A stretch of DNA of 64,000 bases from Perca fluviatilis (Eukaryota > Chordata > Actinopteri > Perciformes > Percidae), in contig NC_053122.1 of the NCBI RefSeq assembly GCF_010015445.1, forward strand, positions 35,415,513 through 35,479,512, read 5' to 3'. The notes under the pieces are model-generated. The model saw only the letters and a list, made by a program, of their open reading frames with translations, made no database searches and was not told the DNA's origin. Every line of letters begins with the position of its first letter. Positions within the stretch are counted from its first letter, which is position 1. This document shows, in pieces, positions 48,178 through 59,428 of the stretch. The position numbers and the translations under genes were made by a program.

Positions 48178-50689
48178 TATATTTTGTGTACTTAATTAAT
48201 GCTTTGCTCTATTGGCCCCTTCCGTACATTTTGGTGTACTCCGGCAGCACTACAATCCTCTTTACCTGCTAAATCCTCCACTTTATTCACCAGCTGGTCT
48301 CTAACTGTCTATTTGCTGCTGAGCTACACCAAACTCTTTAGTACAGTGGGTTTTAGAGTCCTGAAATGGACTCTGATGAGAGGTGAGTGTCTGGCATGGT
48401 AAGGCATATTGGTGGTGGTAGAGTGTGGTCCCCCCCGAATCGCTTTGAGTGTCTATGATAAAGCACTATATAAATGTGTAATGGTTCACTGTGAAGGTGA
48501 ACCATAACAGTAAAGGTTTGGGCCTTAAAACCAAAATACCAGTGAGTTAAAAACAGTCTGTAGAGCTGAGAGGAGCTGCACAGTTGGGAGATAATTCTCT
48601 GTGGATTTGTGACTGACAGCAACCCCTCTCACATTACACATGCTAATTGAATCCCTTTTTTTATCTAAAAAATTCCACTTGATTAAATTATTGCATTCTC
48701 AGACACAATATCAACTGAAAAAACATCACTGTTCAGTAATGATTACATCATATGTTGATGGGTTCATGCTGATGCTTGTTTGCCTTCACACCTCTGCTGG
48801 CAGTGACACCTCAATGGTCGAGATGTCATCTTCTGACTAACCCATGCAGGTGTGAACAAACTTCCTGTCCAGAGGGGTTCAGCACACCCTTCTCTAATGG
48901 GCTGCAAAACATTGTTCACAGAGAGGCAAATTAAATCTCTCGGGACCTGACTGTTTGTGTGTCTGACGATGCCCACTATACACAACAAAGTAAATGGTCA
49001 TTTAGCCCATCAAACACTGATCTATTGGGAGATGAGTTTTGGCACTTCAGTTTTAGCTCTGCTAATAATCATATGCTGAAGACTGTTTTCATGCAGGTTT
49101 TATTTTTAATACCATATGATTGTTAACTTTTTTGGCCACCAGCCACTCAGGCTTTTTACCAGCCAATGTTTTGCCTGATGAATGTGAAATACAGGAAATG
49201 CACCAGCATTGTTCTACCCGCCGACGTGGAAGGCAGACTCACAGTTTTACCCACCAATGGCAAAATTCATCTGTATTTGGCGCTTGGTAGGGTGTTGATT
49301 TCAGGCAATTGTTGTATGTATGAGGTGTATCACTGTGGTTGTTCGCTTATCCCTTATAGTTAGGATACACTTTCACCTTTAGGAGGTGTTAGCACTTTGT
49401 ATGTTTATCTGTGATTTGGACATATATAAACATTAGAGGAAAAAGTCAAAGTAATATCTTTAATGACTTGTTATCCAGCAGGCGGTTGTATTTTCTGTGA
49501 TTGTTTTGTCAAACAATCACAGGACTGTCACCCAGAAGACTGGGATTAGAGTCCCATTTGAAAATAATAGTGATTTATTTTTTTTTTTTACTTTACAGAA
49601 CTACGTCCCCTTCTCCATCATGCGTGAACAGAATGTACAAATGTACTAATATTACACAAACAAGATCTTTTTCTAAACATAACTAAGTAGTTTTGGTTTT
49701 CTGACTCAATTTAAAAACCACCATGAACAGTTTCTAATGTTCAATCAGACTATAACTACTCCAGAGTCTGCTCTTGAGACTTTGTTCTAATTTTCGTGAC
49801 AATGAGGGCAGGATTCAGGATTCGGGACACCTGCTTGGATTTCCGGACTGTCCCGAATTTTTCGCTGGTCACCCTATTTGGGACAGTGATGGTGCTTATG
49901 GACAATAACAGTGCTCGTGGACAGGTTAGGGGGATATTATTGTGCTTGGTGACAAATGGTTGTGGGAATAGACATCAAATGTCATTTTTATTCAGAAACA
50001 TAATTTTTCCACTGTTCCAGGGCTGAGCCTATTTCTTTTCTTACCTGCAATAAACTGTCTACTCGCTATAAACTTTCTATGAACTCTCTACTCGCTATAA
50101 TACTCGCTATAATAATCTCTCTATATTCACTAACTCTCCTGACTCTCCTACTGCAGCAACCCACAAATACCAGACAAATACACGCCCTGAGTCGCACTAT
50201 TTTTAAAGCTTTGAATTCAACTTCGAAGCAGTCACATGGGTGTGTGTGAAACCAAGCTTCGGAAGTCACTGGTCACATGATTATCTCAAAACGAATCAAG
50301 CTCCGATACAAAGCTTCATTCCAAATTGGTTAATTTCTTCGATACATGCCTCGAAGCAGAGGGTTCACGGGTAACATCACTACTTCCTATGTGTCCTGTC
50401 TTGTTTGATGTTGTTTGACTTCCTTCCTTGTGTTTTTTTTCCTGCCTTTGTGATTATCTGTTCACTCTGATGTGTTTCACCTGTTCATCAGCCCTCAGGT
50501 CACCGGTCTCTTTTTACAGCCATATTGCCTCGTGGATTTAGTCTGTGTGCTGCAACCTGGTCTCACGCCAGTTTGGGAAATGGTCACGTTATTTGGATTC
50601 ATTGATTTGTGTACAGGTCACTATTTTCTCGTTTATTTCATGTACAGGTCACGATTTTTGAACGTTACCATTTCACGAACTGCCATGAC

Positions 50690-51010
50690 ACCGGGTTGCT
50701 CTGGGGGGACGCAACAACGGGGACATGAAACGCCACACGCCGGCCACAACAACAGGACGGACCGCCACAACAGGGAAATTAAACACGCGGGACGCGATCT
50801 CCGGGAGCAGGGACTCGATCCACGGTCTCTGTGGCACGCAACAACGGGGACATGAAACGCCACACGCCACCGACAACAACAGGACAGACCGCCACACGCG
50901 GGCCCCAACGGGTAAATTAAACGCCACACGCCGGCGACAATGGAACGGACCAGCACACGTGGGACGCGGTCCCCGGGCGCAGGGACACGATCCGCGGCCA
51001 CAACAACGGG
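50690..51010. repeat. GC-rich minisatellite-like block
   Basis: Units of roughly 128 bp: acgcaacaacggggacatga starts near 50709 and again near 50837, each followed by aacgccacacgcc and a cgatcc-containing segment. A third partial unit is near 50918. GC-rich within an AT-rich setting. Open frames over it on both strands follow the repeat and are not called as genes. Confidence 0.75.
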
Positions 51011-51684
51011 ACGGTTGAGTCCTACCTCAATCATCCTACCTTGTGTTAAGAAGTTCTGCCTATGTGCTGACAGATTTATGTTTATTTACTGGAAAATAAT
51101 AAGAAAAAACACAATTACCAATCTTATTATCAATATTCTAGTTGGTCTCGACCGAGTCCTGCATAACATAATTTTTTTCTAAAATAACTTAAAAACAAAA
51201 CCATTGAAGAGTGCTTTGATGGGCACTGACATTGGTCTCCTGGTATACGCCTGACTGCGTCATATGAAGAGGCATCGTTCATTTTCATTTTGGCCACAGA
51301 CACACATGTTGTCGAGCACTTTGTAGTATGTATTCTTCAGGATAATTAATAAGTTCAAGAATGAGAACATATCAATTATTTCAGTGACACCTGTGTTGCT
51401 TGTTAATACAGTTAATAATATGGCCTAATTTGATTCTACAGTGCTTTTTCAAAATAATAACACTAAATGATCCGTCTGCATTGAGGCCACTTCCACCACA
51501 TCCACACTATGACATCTTTAAGAAGATGCTTCATATTATCAATTTAGAAAAAAATTATTCTTGACAAGCCTTTAACCCGAACATCATCAGCAGGAATATC
51601 AACAATTCTAGTGCCTTATTTACTTCTGTTGAAAGGTGAACCTACATAGTTACCCCTTGACCAGTTTATTAACTGACTCAGTTT

Positions 51685-52057
51685 TAGGGGTGGGAATCAC
51701 CAGAGGCCTCACGATACGATATCATCACGATACCTATGTCACGATATGATATTATTGCGATTTTAAACATATTGCAATATTCTGCGATATATTGCAATGT
51801 ATTATCTTTTTTCCAACTTCAAATTTTTCCCTATTTCAAATGATGTCCCCAAAGGAACATTTTGTCAACATCTGTTTTATCTAAATGTCTGTTCATCTCA
51901 CTTCAATCGTATTGCTGCAAAATGGGATTGTCAAGCAGACAGACTGACCAACACATATATCATAAAAGATCGATACTTGGCATCTGTGTATCGATACAGT
52001 ATTGCCACGAAAAATATCGCGATACTATGCTGTATCGATTTTTTTCCCCCACCCCTA
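51685..52057. mobile_element. short hAT-type MITE (taggggtggg ends)
   Basis: 373 bp. Starts taggggtgggaa and ends ccacccctA, inverted. The 8-bp duplication CTCAGTTT lies at 51677-51684 and 52058-52065. The interior is rich in cgatatcg-like words. The paralogous flank near 33517 lacks it. Confidence 0.92.
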
Positions 52058-52065
52058 CTCAGTTT

Positions 52066-52586
52066 GTGCAAGTATCTGTCCTTGTCACACATATAATCTA
52101 ATTTGTTATTATATTATTTGTTTGGTTTAGTGTCCAGGCAAGGAATACTCGATTATATCATCTGAATTTTTTGCTGCTGGTCAACAAATGCCTAAAAGTT
52201 ATATTAACAGTCATCTCGTAGGTATAAGAGGATCCTATGTTCAACTCTGCCAATCAAAATACGTTTTCATCATCTCTTCGTGCTTAACCCTAACCTTAGT
52301 TTCTCCCTCTGACCCTAATTAATCCCTCCATTCCTGACCTTAACCCCAGACACGACCTTTCTGGATGACGTCACATTACATGCCAGCAAAGCTTGTACCA
52401 CTGTTTTTTAGTTGTTGTTTTTTTAAAGAAGCCCTGCTGCTTTAACAGAGTGGCCCCATTTAAATGAATGAGAGGGCTGTGTATTTTCACAGACTGGAAA
52501 AGTACTGGAAAGTAGCCTTAAACACCCCCAGTGGTCATTAAGAGTATCTGGTTCTGTCTCTTACACTGATCAATGCCCTGCAGGTT

Positions 52587-52664
<78 letters not shown>

Positions 52665-53700
52665 GTTGTTAGCTTTGACTGTTACTGTAGTTTTGTTTGT
52701 TGTTCTGCGGTTTTCACCAGGTCATTATTGTCTTTTGTCGTTTTTGTTGACCAGATCAAATTCATTTTTGTGATTAATCAATAAAAAGACATGACGTTAC
52801 ATTATGAATGTCTTGTGTTTATTATCATATTTCATATTCTACAACAAATTGCTATGATATGTAAAATAGAATGAATGACATTAAATCTGATCCTTTTTTT
52901 TATTATAGAAATTATTTTAAATAGCAACCCATCACATTTTACTTGATTGGTGAACATTTTGTTTTCTCTGTCATATGATTTGACTGTAGATGTTTCTCAG
53001 GAAAAGTAACTGCAACTTAAAAACAGTAGATAATCTTGTCTTTTTAAATATGTTTATATATATATATATATAATATAACTTTCCAAAAGAACATCATAGT
53101 GCTTTATATACTTGTGTCACAGAAAAAAGAAAAATTATACACGGATCAAATATAAATGCCACTTTACTGAAATGATTAAAACAACTTTTGTCCCCAAGCT
53201 GAAAGGTAACATGAGCTTTTTGTAATGACAGTTGAAAGAACAGTTGATATTTTCCTCTACTTGACGGTAAAGTGTCACTGTTTATGGCAATCTTTTTTCT
53301 CTGGGAAACAGGAGCCCAGCAGGCCTGTAATTTCTGTTTGCACCAAAAAGGACACACATCACTAAGAAAAAAGGTTCCCTGGAAAAAAAGACTGCATAAG
53401 TGTCATACATGTGTGACTTTAAAGCTTGCATTAAACTGGGTGATTATCTAGAAATAGTATATGGTGCTTATGACTCGTTCTTTAAATGCAGCAGCATCAG
53501 AGAGACAAAATACACAACAAGATAAAAGATTTTTTATTTTAATCTTTAAAAGATTAAAGCACAGGCCTGTCGATATTTGTTCACACACAGTTCAGTATTA
53601 AAGACAGGGAAGTATATGTTCACTCACTCAATGAACAGCGGGAACATTTTCATTCCTTTATCTTTAAACAAAGTCTGATCTCAGTCCCTCCACAGCCTCT
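52066..53700. repeat. duplicated 3' flank of TAAR 5
   Basis: Paralogous to 27970-28723 (3' of TAAR 3), and the first part to 33525-33745. Contains the (CA)n run and a short (TA)n near 53055. No gene. Confidence 0.65.
52593..52661. repeat. (CA)n microsatellite
   Basis: About 34 uninterrupted CA units. Confidence 0.99.
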
Positions 53701-55043
53701 CTACAACATGTTGGTCTCAGAGGAGCCAGGCTGCAGTATCTGAAGAGTTACAATGAGTTTAACTGCTTTTCTAAACCAGGGGTAAAATAAGGCATACATA
53801 ACAGGGTTTAGACAAGAGTTAAAATAATACAGAAAGACTGCAAAGGAAGCAGAAAAAGCAATTATCAAGTTGTCACCTGCAATAATGAAACCGTAGCATG
53901 GGCCTAAACACATGAGGAACACAACTACAAGAACACCAAGATTCCTGGCTGCTTTCAGCTCTGATTTCTTTGCCTTTGGAGTCACTGAAAGCTGGAGTGT
54001 GACAGCTGTAATGTGAGAGCGCATGGCACGAGCCTGAGACACAGCCACGGCAAATACTCTCAGATACAGAGCTATGATGACAATAACTGGAAGAAAAAAG
54101 ATCAAAACAAGCTCAACAGTCACTGAGTTATTGTCAACGAAAAACACACATGCTCCGTAGCAAGATTTATACCTCCCTGGTTGAGTCGGGAGATCCTTTA
54201 CAAAGAGAAAGCTGTATGAAACAGAATAGAGCCAACACAAATAAACACAGAGTTTAACTCTTCTCGCAGTGACTTTAGTGGTGTAATGCAGAGGGTCACA
54301 AATAGCCACATAACGGTCAACTGATATGAGCACTATGTCACCTATTGAGGATACGGTAATGATCGTTGAAACACTAATATACATAGCACACACAAAGTCA
54401 CCAAGAAACCAGCAGGATGTTTTTCGGAGAACTTCTACAGGCATCAGCACGAGGCCCACTAGAAGGTCTGAGACAGCCAGAGAGAGGAGGAGGATGTTGG
54501 TGGGTGTGTGGAGCTGCCTGGAGGGAAAGAGAAAAGCATCATTAAACCAAACGACAGAACAACCCAAACTAGCATTCAAAATAATAAGTTAAAAATCCAT
54601 ATGAGCTTGAATATTTTCCGATCCACCACATCTGTAGTTACCATATATTTAAGTGTAGACAGTTAAAATGTCTTGGTTGAGGTCACGGTGGACAGAAAGC
54701 AATGCTTAATATTGGTAAGAGAGTGGACATGAACAACAGTCTCTGGCATCAGAGTCAGACATTTGGAGCAACATTATTCAGTACTAGCTCAAAGACTATT
54801 CTTCTAAATATACAGCAGCTGTTCACATTATTAAGTTACAGTTCCTGTAGAGAGAAGCTAAGAAGTTAATACCTGCCTGAAGTGGGAGATAGAGATGATG
54901 ATGAGCAGGTTGAGAGCCACAGTGATCAGAGAGATGGAGTACAGCATAATGGTAACTGTTTGGGGCCAAGGAGGCAAGGGCTTTATGCAGGAGGTGTTTG
55001 GGAACTGTGGAAAGCAGAGCTCGGCTCCGTCCTCAACCTCCAT
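53701..55043 (-). CDS. trace amine-associated receptor, type A, Glu at 5.42 (TAAR 5 of this array)
   Basis: Exon 1 55043-54873 with donor CTTCAGGCAG|GTATTA and exon 2 from 54513 to 53701, or equally exon 1 to 54877 with a GC donor and exon 2 from 54517. Both give the same 327 residues. N-terminal NTS site, TM1 in exon 1, Asp73, Cys99, DRY at 123-125, Ser106 at 3.32, and signature NSCLNPVMYALFYPWF. Position 5.42 is Glu191 (VTVELVLIFFLP), where the other four have Asp. TM6 reads LMCLGPCYG: Leu260 (6.48), Gly261 and Cys263 (6.51) replace Phe, Cys and Tyr of TAAR 1. The frame is fully open. It could have a shifted ligand range or be drifting towards loss; the sequence alone cannot decide. Confidence 0.93.
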
Positions 55044-55804
55044 CTGCAGAGATCTGCAGATAGCTGCAGCTCTGGCAGCTTTCTGAACTAACCTGAGTCA
55101 TGTAACTGATTTAGCTCTCTCACATTCTCTTCATCCCCTCCTCTCTCAGTCCCTGTTTGACTCTGATGCCCCTCCTCCATCACTCTGCACATCCCACCCT
55201 CATCTTCATCACTTCCTCTGTAACTCTGCTTCTCACACTGTCTCTCTATCCAATCTCTCCTTTTCAACTCTCTACCCTTGTTTCCTTTCCTTTGTCCTTT
55301 TAAATTTAAAAAATTAGCTGGACACATGGTTGATCGTTATTTGCTCTTATCAGAGTATCGCCCTGCATACTTTTTTCATAGCTATCCCACCAATCGGCCC
55401 AGAGGTCTATGTTTACCCGCTGGCAAAAGTCTACTTGATGACTCGAATCAACTAGTTAAAAATCACCGATGTTCCCTCTCTAGCGTTTATCCTTAGTGCA
55501 GCCCCATGGAAGCCATACATGATGGTGGCTAAGCTGCGTCATTCTCCCCAGTCTCCGCCTTCTTCTGCAAACATGGTCACTTCTGGCTACAAAATATCTT
55601 ATGTTGTAGATATCTTATATTATCTTATATGTTTTTCTGCCAAAATGCAAACTCCAAGCTTCATTACGGCAGTCCACAAACCAACAGGTGATGTCACTGA
55701 TGCTACCTCCATTATATTTACATTCTATGGTTGGTGTCCGAGCCACCGAGGCCCAGCCAATCAGCGTCCTGTGCAGAGCTACTTGCAGCTCCGGGTACGG
55801 TTAA

Positions 55805-55963
55805 AGCAACACTATGTAACTATGTTGTCTCATTGGAACTACAGCTTGCGCGGCTGTAGTTCCGATGAGAAACCACCAAACAAAAAAAAAAAAAATGTTG
55901 CTTTAAAAACTGAACCCAAAGCTGCAAGTAGCTCTAGTGAAAGGGAAAAGTTACAGTGTTGCT
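55805..55963. mobile_element. small TTAA-target MITE
   Basis: TTAA at 55801-55804 and 55964-55967. Ends agcaacactatgtaac and ttacagtgttgct are nearly inverted. 159 bp. Confidence 0.75.
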
Positions 55964-57524
55964 TTAAGGTGTGTGTGCCAGGCCACTGTTTAAAACAACA
56001 ATGGAGACTCCTAAAGAGGTTAGCCAGTCAGTGTTGAGACCAAGTCATCTTTGCTCAAGTCCTTAGTAAGTCTCTAGTCATTTGGTCTAAGTCTCAAGCA
56101 AGTCTCGAGTTATGTTTTGTTGGTTACAAGTCAGCTCAAGTCACAAGTTATGTCACGTTAAATCGAGTCCTTAGTTAAAGGAAAATTCCAGCCATTTTTT
56201 CAATAATCTTGATCGCTATAGATATGCGTGTACTTTCGATTGAAACAAATACGACCCGAATTGGTGCAGGCAACGCGGAGTAGCTGCAGCTACGTGTACA
56301 AGCTTCCACTGAGCTAAAACAGCAGTTGTCGGGGCAAGTTTTAGAGTGCCTTTGTGCCTCTTAACAGACACAAAATGCAATTAATATGTCTGTGCAACAT
56401 GAACAGGGCCCTAACGTGACAACAAGATGTGTTTTCAACTCAGACATTGTTTAAATTCACCTACCCTGTCTCGATCCTGCCGGTGGGTAGCTTGCCCTGT
56501 TAGCTGCTAGCTGCCATCCGTGATAAGTGTGTTCAACCCATAGACAGTATATAAGAATGGACCAACAGATCCCGTTGCTCTGGACGGAGACCAGTGAAGG
56601 ATATTAGAAGCACTTTTCCGGTGAGCACTGACGGTTACTGCGCAGCCTCCACCTCAGAGAGTCGACCTAAATGTGACGTGAGCAACCTGTCTGAAAGTTC
56701 TTCTGGTAGCTGTGCCAAGAGAAATCTCAATAATTCCCAATCTGGCAGAGACGGAGAGCGTAGGTATATGTAAGGAGATAACATGGGCACAGGCTAATTA
56801 TTGCTAACTAAAATGCTAGTTAACATTAGTAATTAAACCTAAACAGCTCATGTAAGTCGAAACTGCCTGCGAGCTTCTCCTGTACTATACGGTTATTCCT
56901 CTACTATGCGACACAATTGTTAGCCTATTTTTACAAAAACGTCTGCTACGGAGCCATAACGTGAGGTACAAGGTAATGGAGCCTTTTATACATTGTCGTG
57001 TTTCTTTAGAAATAAACAATGGCCAAATAGAGTCTTTAAACACTTCAGATGTAAAGTTATTCGCTCTCAAAGTGGTGCCAAAATGAATGGGAGTCAATGG
57101 AATGCAACAGGAGGTGATGGCTTGTTAGCATCAAAGTGGTGCCATAGGAGGTACGCTTTGCGGAGGCTCGCTTACCCACTTAAGTCAAACAGGCATAGCG
57201 ATAAAGCTGTTATAAAAAAGCTGTAAAATGCACATTTCTCTGCTTTTACCAGCTGGTAGCATTTTAATGTTTGCACTTGTTGCATTTACAGTTAAAGCAA
57301 AAACACTGATGAAAGTCCATGTGAACGTCAGCAAAGTTTTATCGGCTAGAGTTTCTATCCATTAATGTTCTCACTTCCACGGGGCTGAATCGCTGAGGCT
57401 AGTGCTTTGTCTCTGTGTGCTGTTTCCAATTGTGTGCTTGTTTCTTGTCTGTTGCCTTCCCTCCGGTTTTCTCGAACGTGCCACTAAGTACTGCTGTATC
57501 ATTGTTTGGGAGAGAATGGACTTA

Positions 57525-58109
57525 CCGGGGATTTCCACTAGATGCGTAACGGCTGCGGACCGGCTCGCATCTAGGGTGTCTGCTGCGTGCTCCGCCGTCC
57601 GTCAATACCCACCAGGTCCGGATTTGTTGCGGAACGGCTGCGGCCATGACTGACAGCTGTAGTCACGAGGACCCACGAGATCTCGCGAATTCACGTAGAA
57701 TAGAACCACAAAACCAAAACAACAGTTTGTTTTCATTCAGAGGAGTAGAGGGGAAACGACTCTGTGCTGTGTTTTCAAGGTGTAGTGCAGGGAAATGTGA
57801 TCCGCCGTGGGCACGGTGTATTTTATTTGAAAATTAACGGGATATTTATTTTGTTTCTGTGCTCGACTTCCTGTCCCGCACTATCTGCCGTGTGCTGAAT
57901 TGCTGCGGAGCTCTCCGGCGTCCGGCATAAATAGAAGCTCTGCGTATCTGCTCCAGAGGGCTGCGGACTGACGGAACTGGGACGGAGTAGGGACGCAGAA
58001 GTTCCGCAGTCTGTGGAAATACACACACTGACTTTAATGGAAACCTAATGACTCCATCGACGTTTCGGAGACGTTCCGCAGACGTTCCACATCTAGTGGA
58101 AATTGCCGG
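57525..58109. mobile_element. MITE 'Y', complete, TTA flanks
   Basis: 585 bp. Ends ccggggatttccactagatg and catctagtggaaattgccgg. TTA at 57522-57524 and 58110-58112, which fits the three-base TWA target of PIF/Harbinger elements. That assignment is inference, since no transposase is present. Confidence 0.85.
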
Positions 58110-58512
58110 TTAGATCAGTGGTTGGTGAATTAGGTGATTTTGTCTCAAGTCATTAGTTCTCTTGTAATGGGCTAAGTTACTTGCACGAGAGAAAATTAGA
58201 CTAACATTCTAAAAAAATTGGCTTCCTTTACATCTTTTCCAGAAACATATGTGATTTTAGCTGTGGTGATATCAGTAGTTCTTGTTGTAATAGCAGTGCC
58301 GTGCTAGTGCAAAGCATTAGGCCTTAACAGAGACTAATGCTATCTTTCAAATAGTTTACTGATCACATTGAAGGCTACTAGAAGAACAGTTGGTAAAATC
58401 AGCCACAATAATACCAGCTTCAACAAAATATATTTATTGCAATTGTACTCTAGAGTTTGTCATTCCCATTCCCCTGTAATCATAGCTAAAAACTAAAATG
58501 CTTTTTTTCAGA

Positions 58513-59428
58513 AAGAACTAAAAGGAGGAAAATATCAGTGGAGGAACATTTGCGTCTCCTTGAAAAGGAGTCTATGATTGATGATTTGTTGGCACATTAT
58601 TCTGAAAAGGAATCCCCACTGGATGATTTTGTAGAGCGTACTGAAAGCTAAGATTCCACGGACACTTTCTACGATGCTTGTGATCAGAATTTTTTTGAGA
58701 ATTCATCAAATGATTTAGCAGATGAAAATTCCTCAGTTTTTTTTAATGATTTCAACATTTTCCCCACTTAATGATTGGGGGGGGGGTTTGATGGATTGCC
58801 CTTATTCCGTAGCTCTAGTATGAGTCTGTGGCCTATTCTGGGTGGGATTAAGGAAATTCCAGGGTGTAGTGTGTTTGTAATTGGAGTGTACTCAGGTGCG
58901 TCCAAACCCACAAACGTGCAAGAATATGAAAGCCGTTTCTCAGAGTGGTATTGTGAACAATGGTGTACATTTCAGGGTAGCATTTCCCGATGCTTTTGTT
59001 TGTGATGCACCTGCTCGTGCCTTTCTTAAATGCTCCAAAGGCCATATGGGCTATTATGAGAGGTGCACTCAAAAAGGCCAGTATATGAATGGGAAGGTGG
59101 TTTATCCTGAAATATCAGCAGAGCTCCAGACAGATGAGCAATTTGGTAGGCAAGGCTATCAACTGCACAAACTGTCAGCCTCCCCCCTAAATGATCTGGG
59201 TATAGGTATAGTTACCAGTTAGATTATATGCACCTTGTGTGCTCGGGGGCAATGCATGAGTTAATATTTCTTTCAGTGGCTTGCTCACATGGGGCCACCA
59301 TGGAACCCCCGGACAAAATTAATGGGGCTGCCCAGATGGGGCCCACTCACCCGCATGTGTGTGTTGATAGGGAACTGACAGAGAAAACAGGCCTTCACCT
59401 AAAACAATTAGTGGCAAACGGAGACCTC
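58513..59428 (+). pseudogene. transposase-like protein remnant (cysteine-rich CDAPARAF type)
   Basis: Translated pieces in two frames form one decayed protein. A basic and acidic N-terminal part (RRKISVEEHLRLLEKES) is interrupted by TAA near 58650. Then come PLFRSSSMSLWPILGGIKE (58790-58850) and, after a frameshift near 58920, VNNGVHFRVAFPDAFVCDAP with ARAFLKCSKGHMGYYERC, then LSASPLNDLGIG and DYMHLVC. This order is familiar to me from transposase-like proteins repeated in fish genomes, possibly EnSpm/CACTA-related, but I cannot confirm the superfamily. Stops and frameshifts show it is dead. Terminal repeats were not found. Confidence 0.6.

Larger units (their letters stand above)
46826..51676. 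repeat. duplicated 5' flank of TAAR 4 and repeats
   Basis: 46826-49070 is paralogous to 16279-18080. Embedded is a fold-back MITE at 47649-48177. 49100-50690 is AT-rich with short direct repeats of ctcgctataa at 50056-50110. 50690-51010 is a minisatellite. 51140-51676 holds dispersed repeat and the A-type flank. No gene supported. Confidence 0.6.
55044..58512. other. 5' flank of TAAR 5 and repeats
   Basis: 55044-55310 is paralogous to the 5' flanks of TAAR 1 and TAAR 3. From 55310 there are dispersed repeats, including the atatttacattctatgg repeat near 55715, a small TTAA MITE, and another TTAA-type start (aggaaaattccag after TTAA at 56175-56178) whose other end I could not fix. MITE Y lies at 57525-58109. 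The 172-codon open frame at 55519 is made of these repeats. Confidence 0.5.

Noticed and set aside
50760..50830. Possible tRNA-like B box (ggactcgatcc)
   Set aside because: No A box, no cloverleaf, and the motif recurs with the minisatellite unit.
50472..51034. Overlapping open frames of 80-133 codons on both strands
   Set aside because: They follow the GC-rich repeat units and have low-complexity, repetitive translations.
52573..52773. Possible small secreted peptide frame
   Set aside because: Mostly translated CA repeat.
55519..56034. 172-codon plus-strand open frame with an ATG
   Set aside because: Built from dispersed repeats (ctatggttggtgtcc piece shared with 30440, the TTAA MITE at 55805); no domain or conserved pattern.
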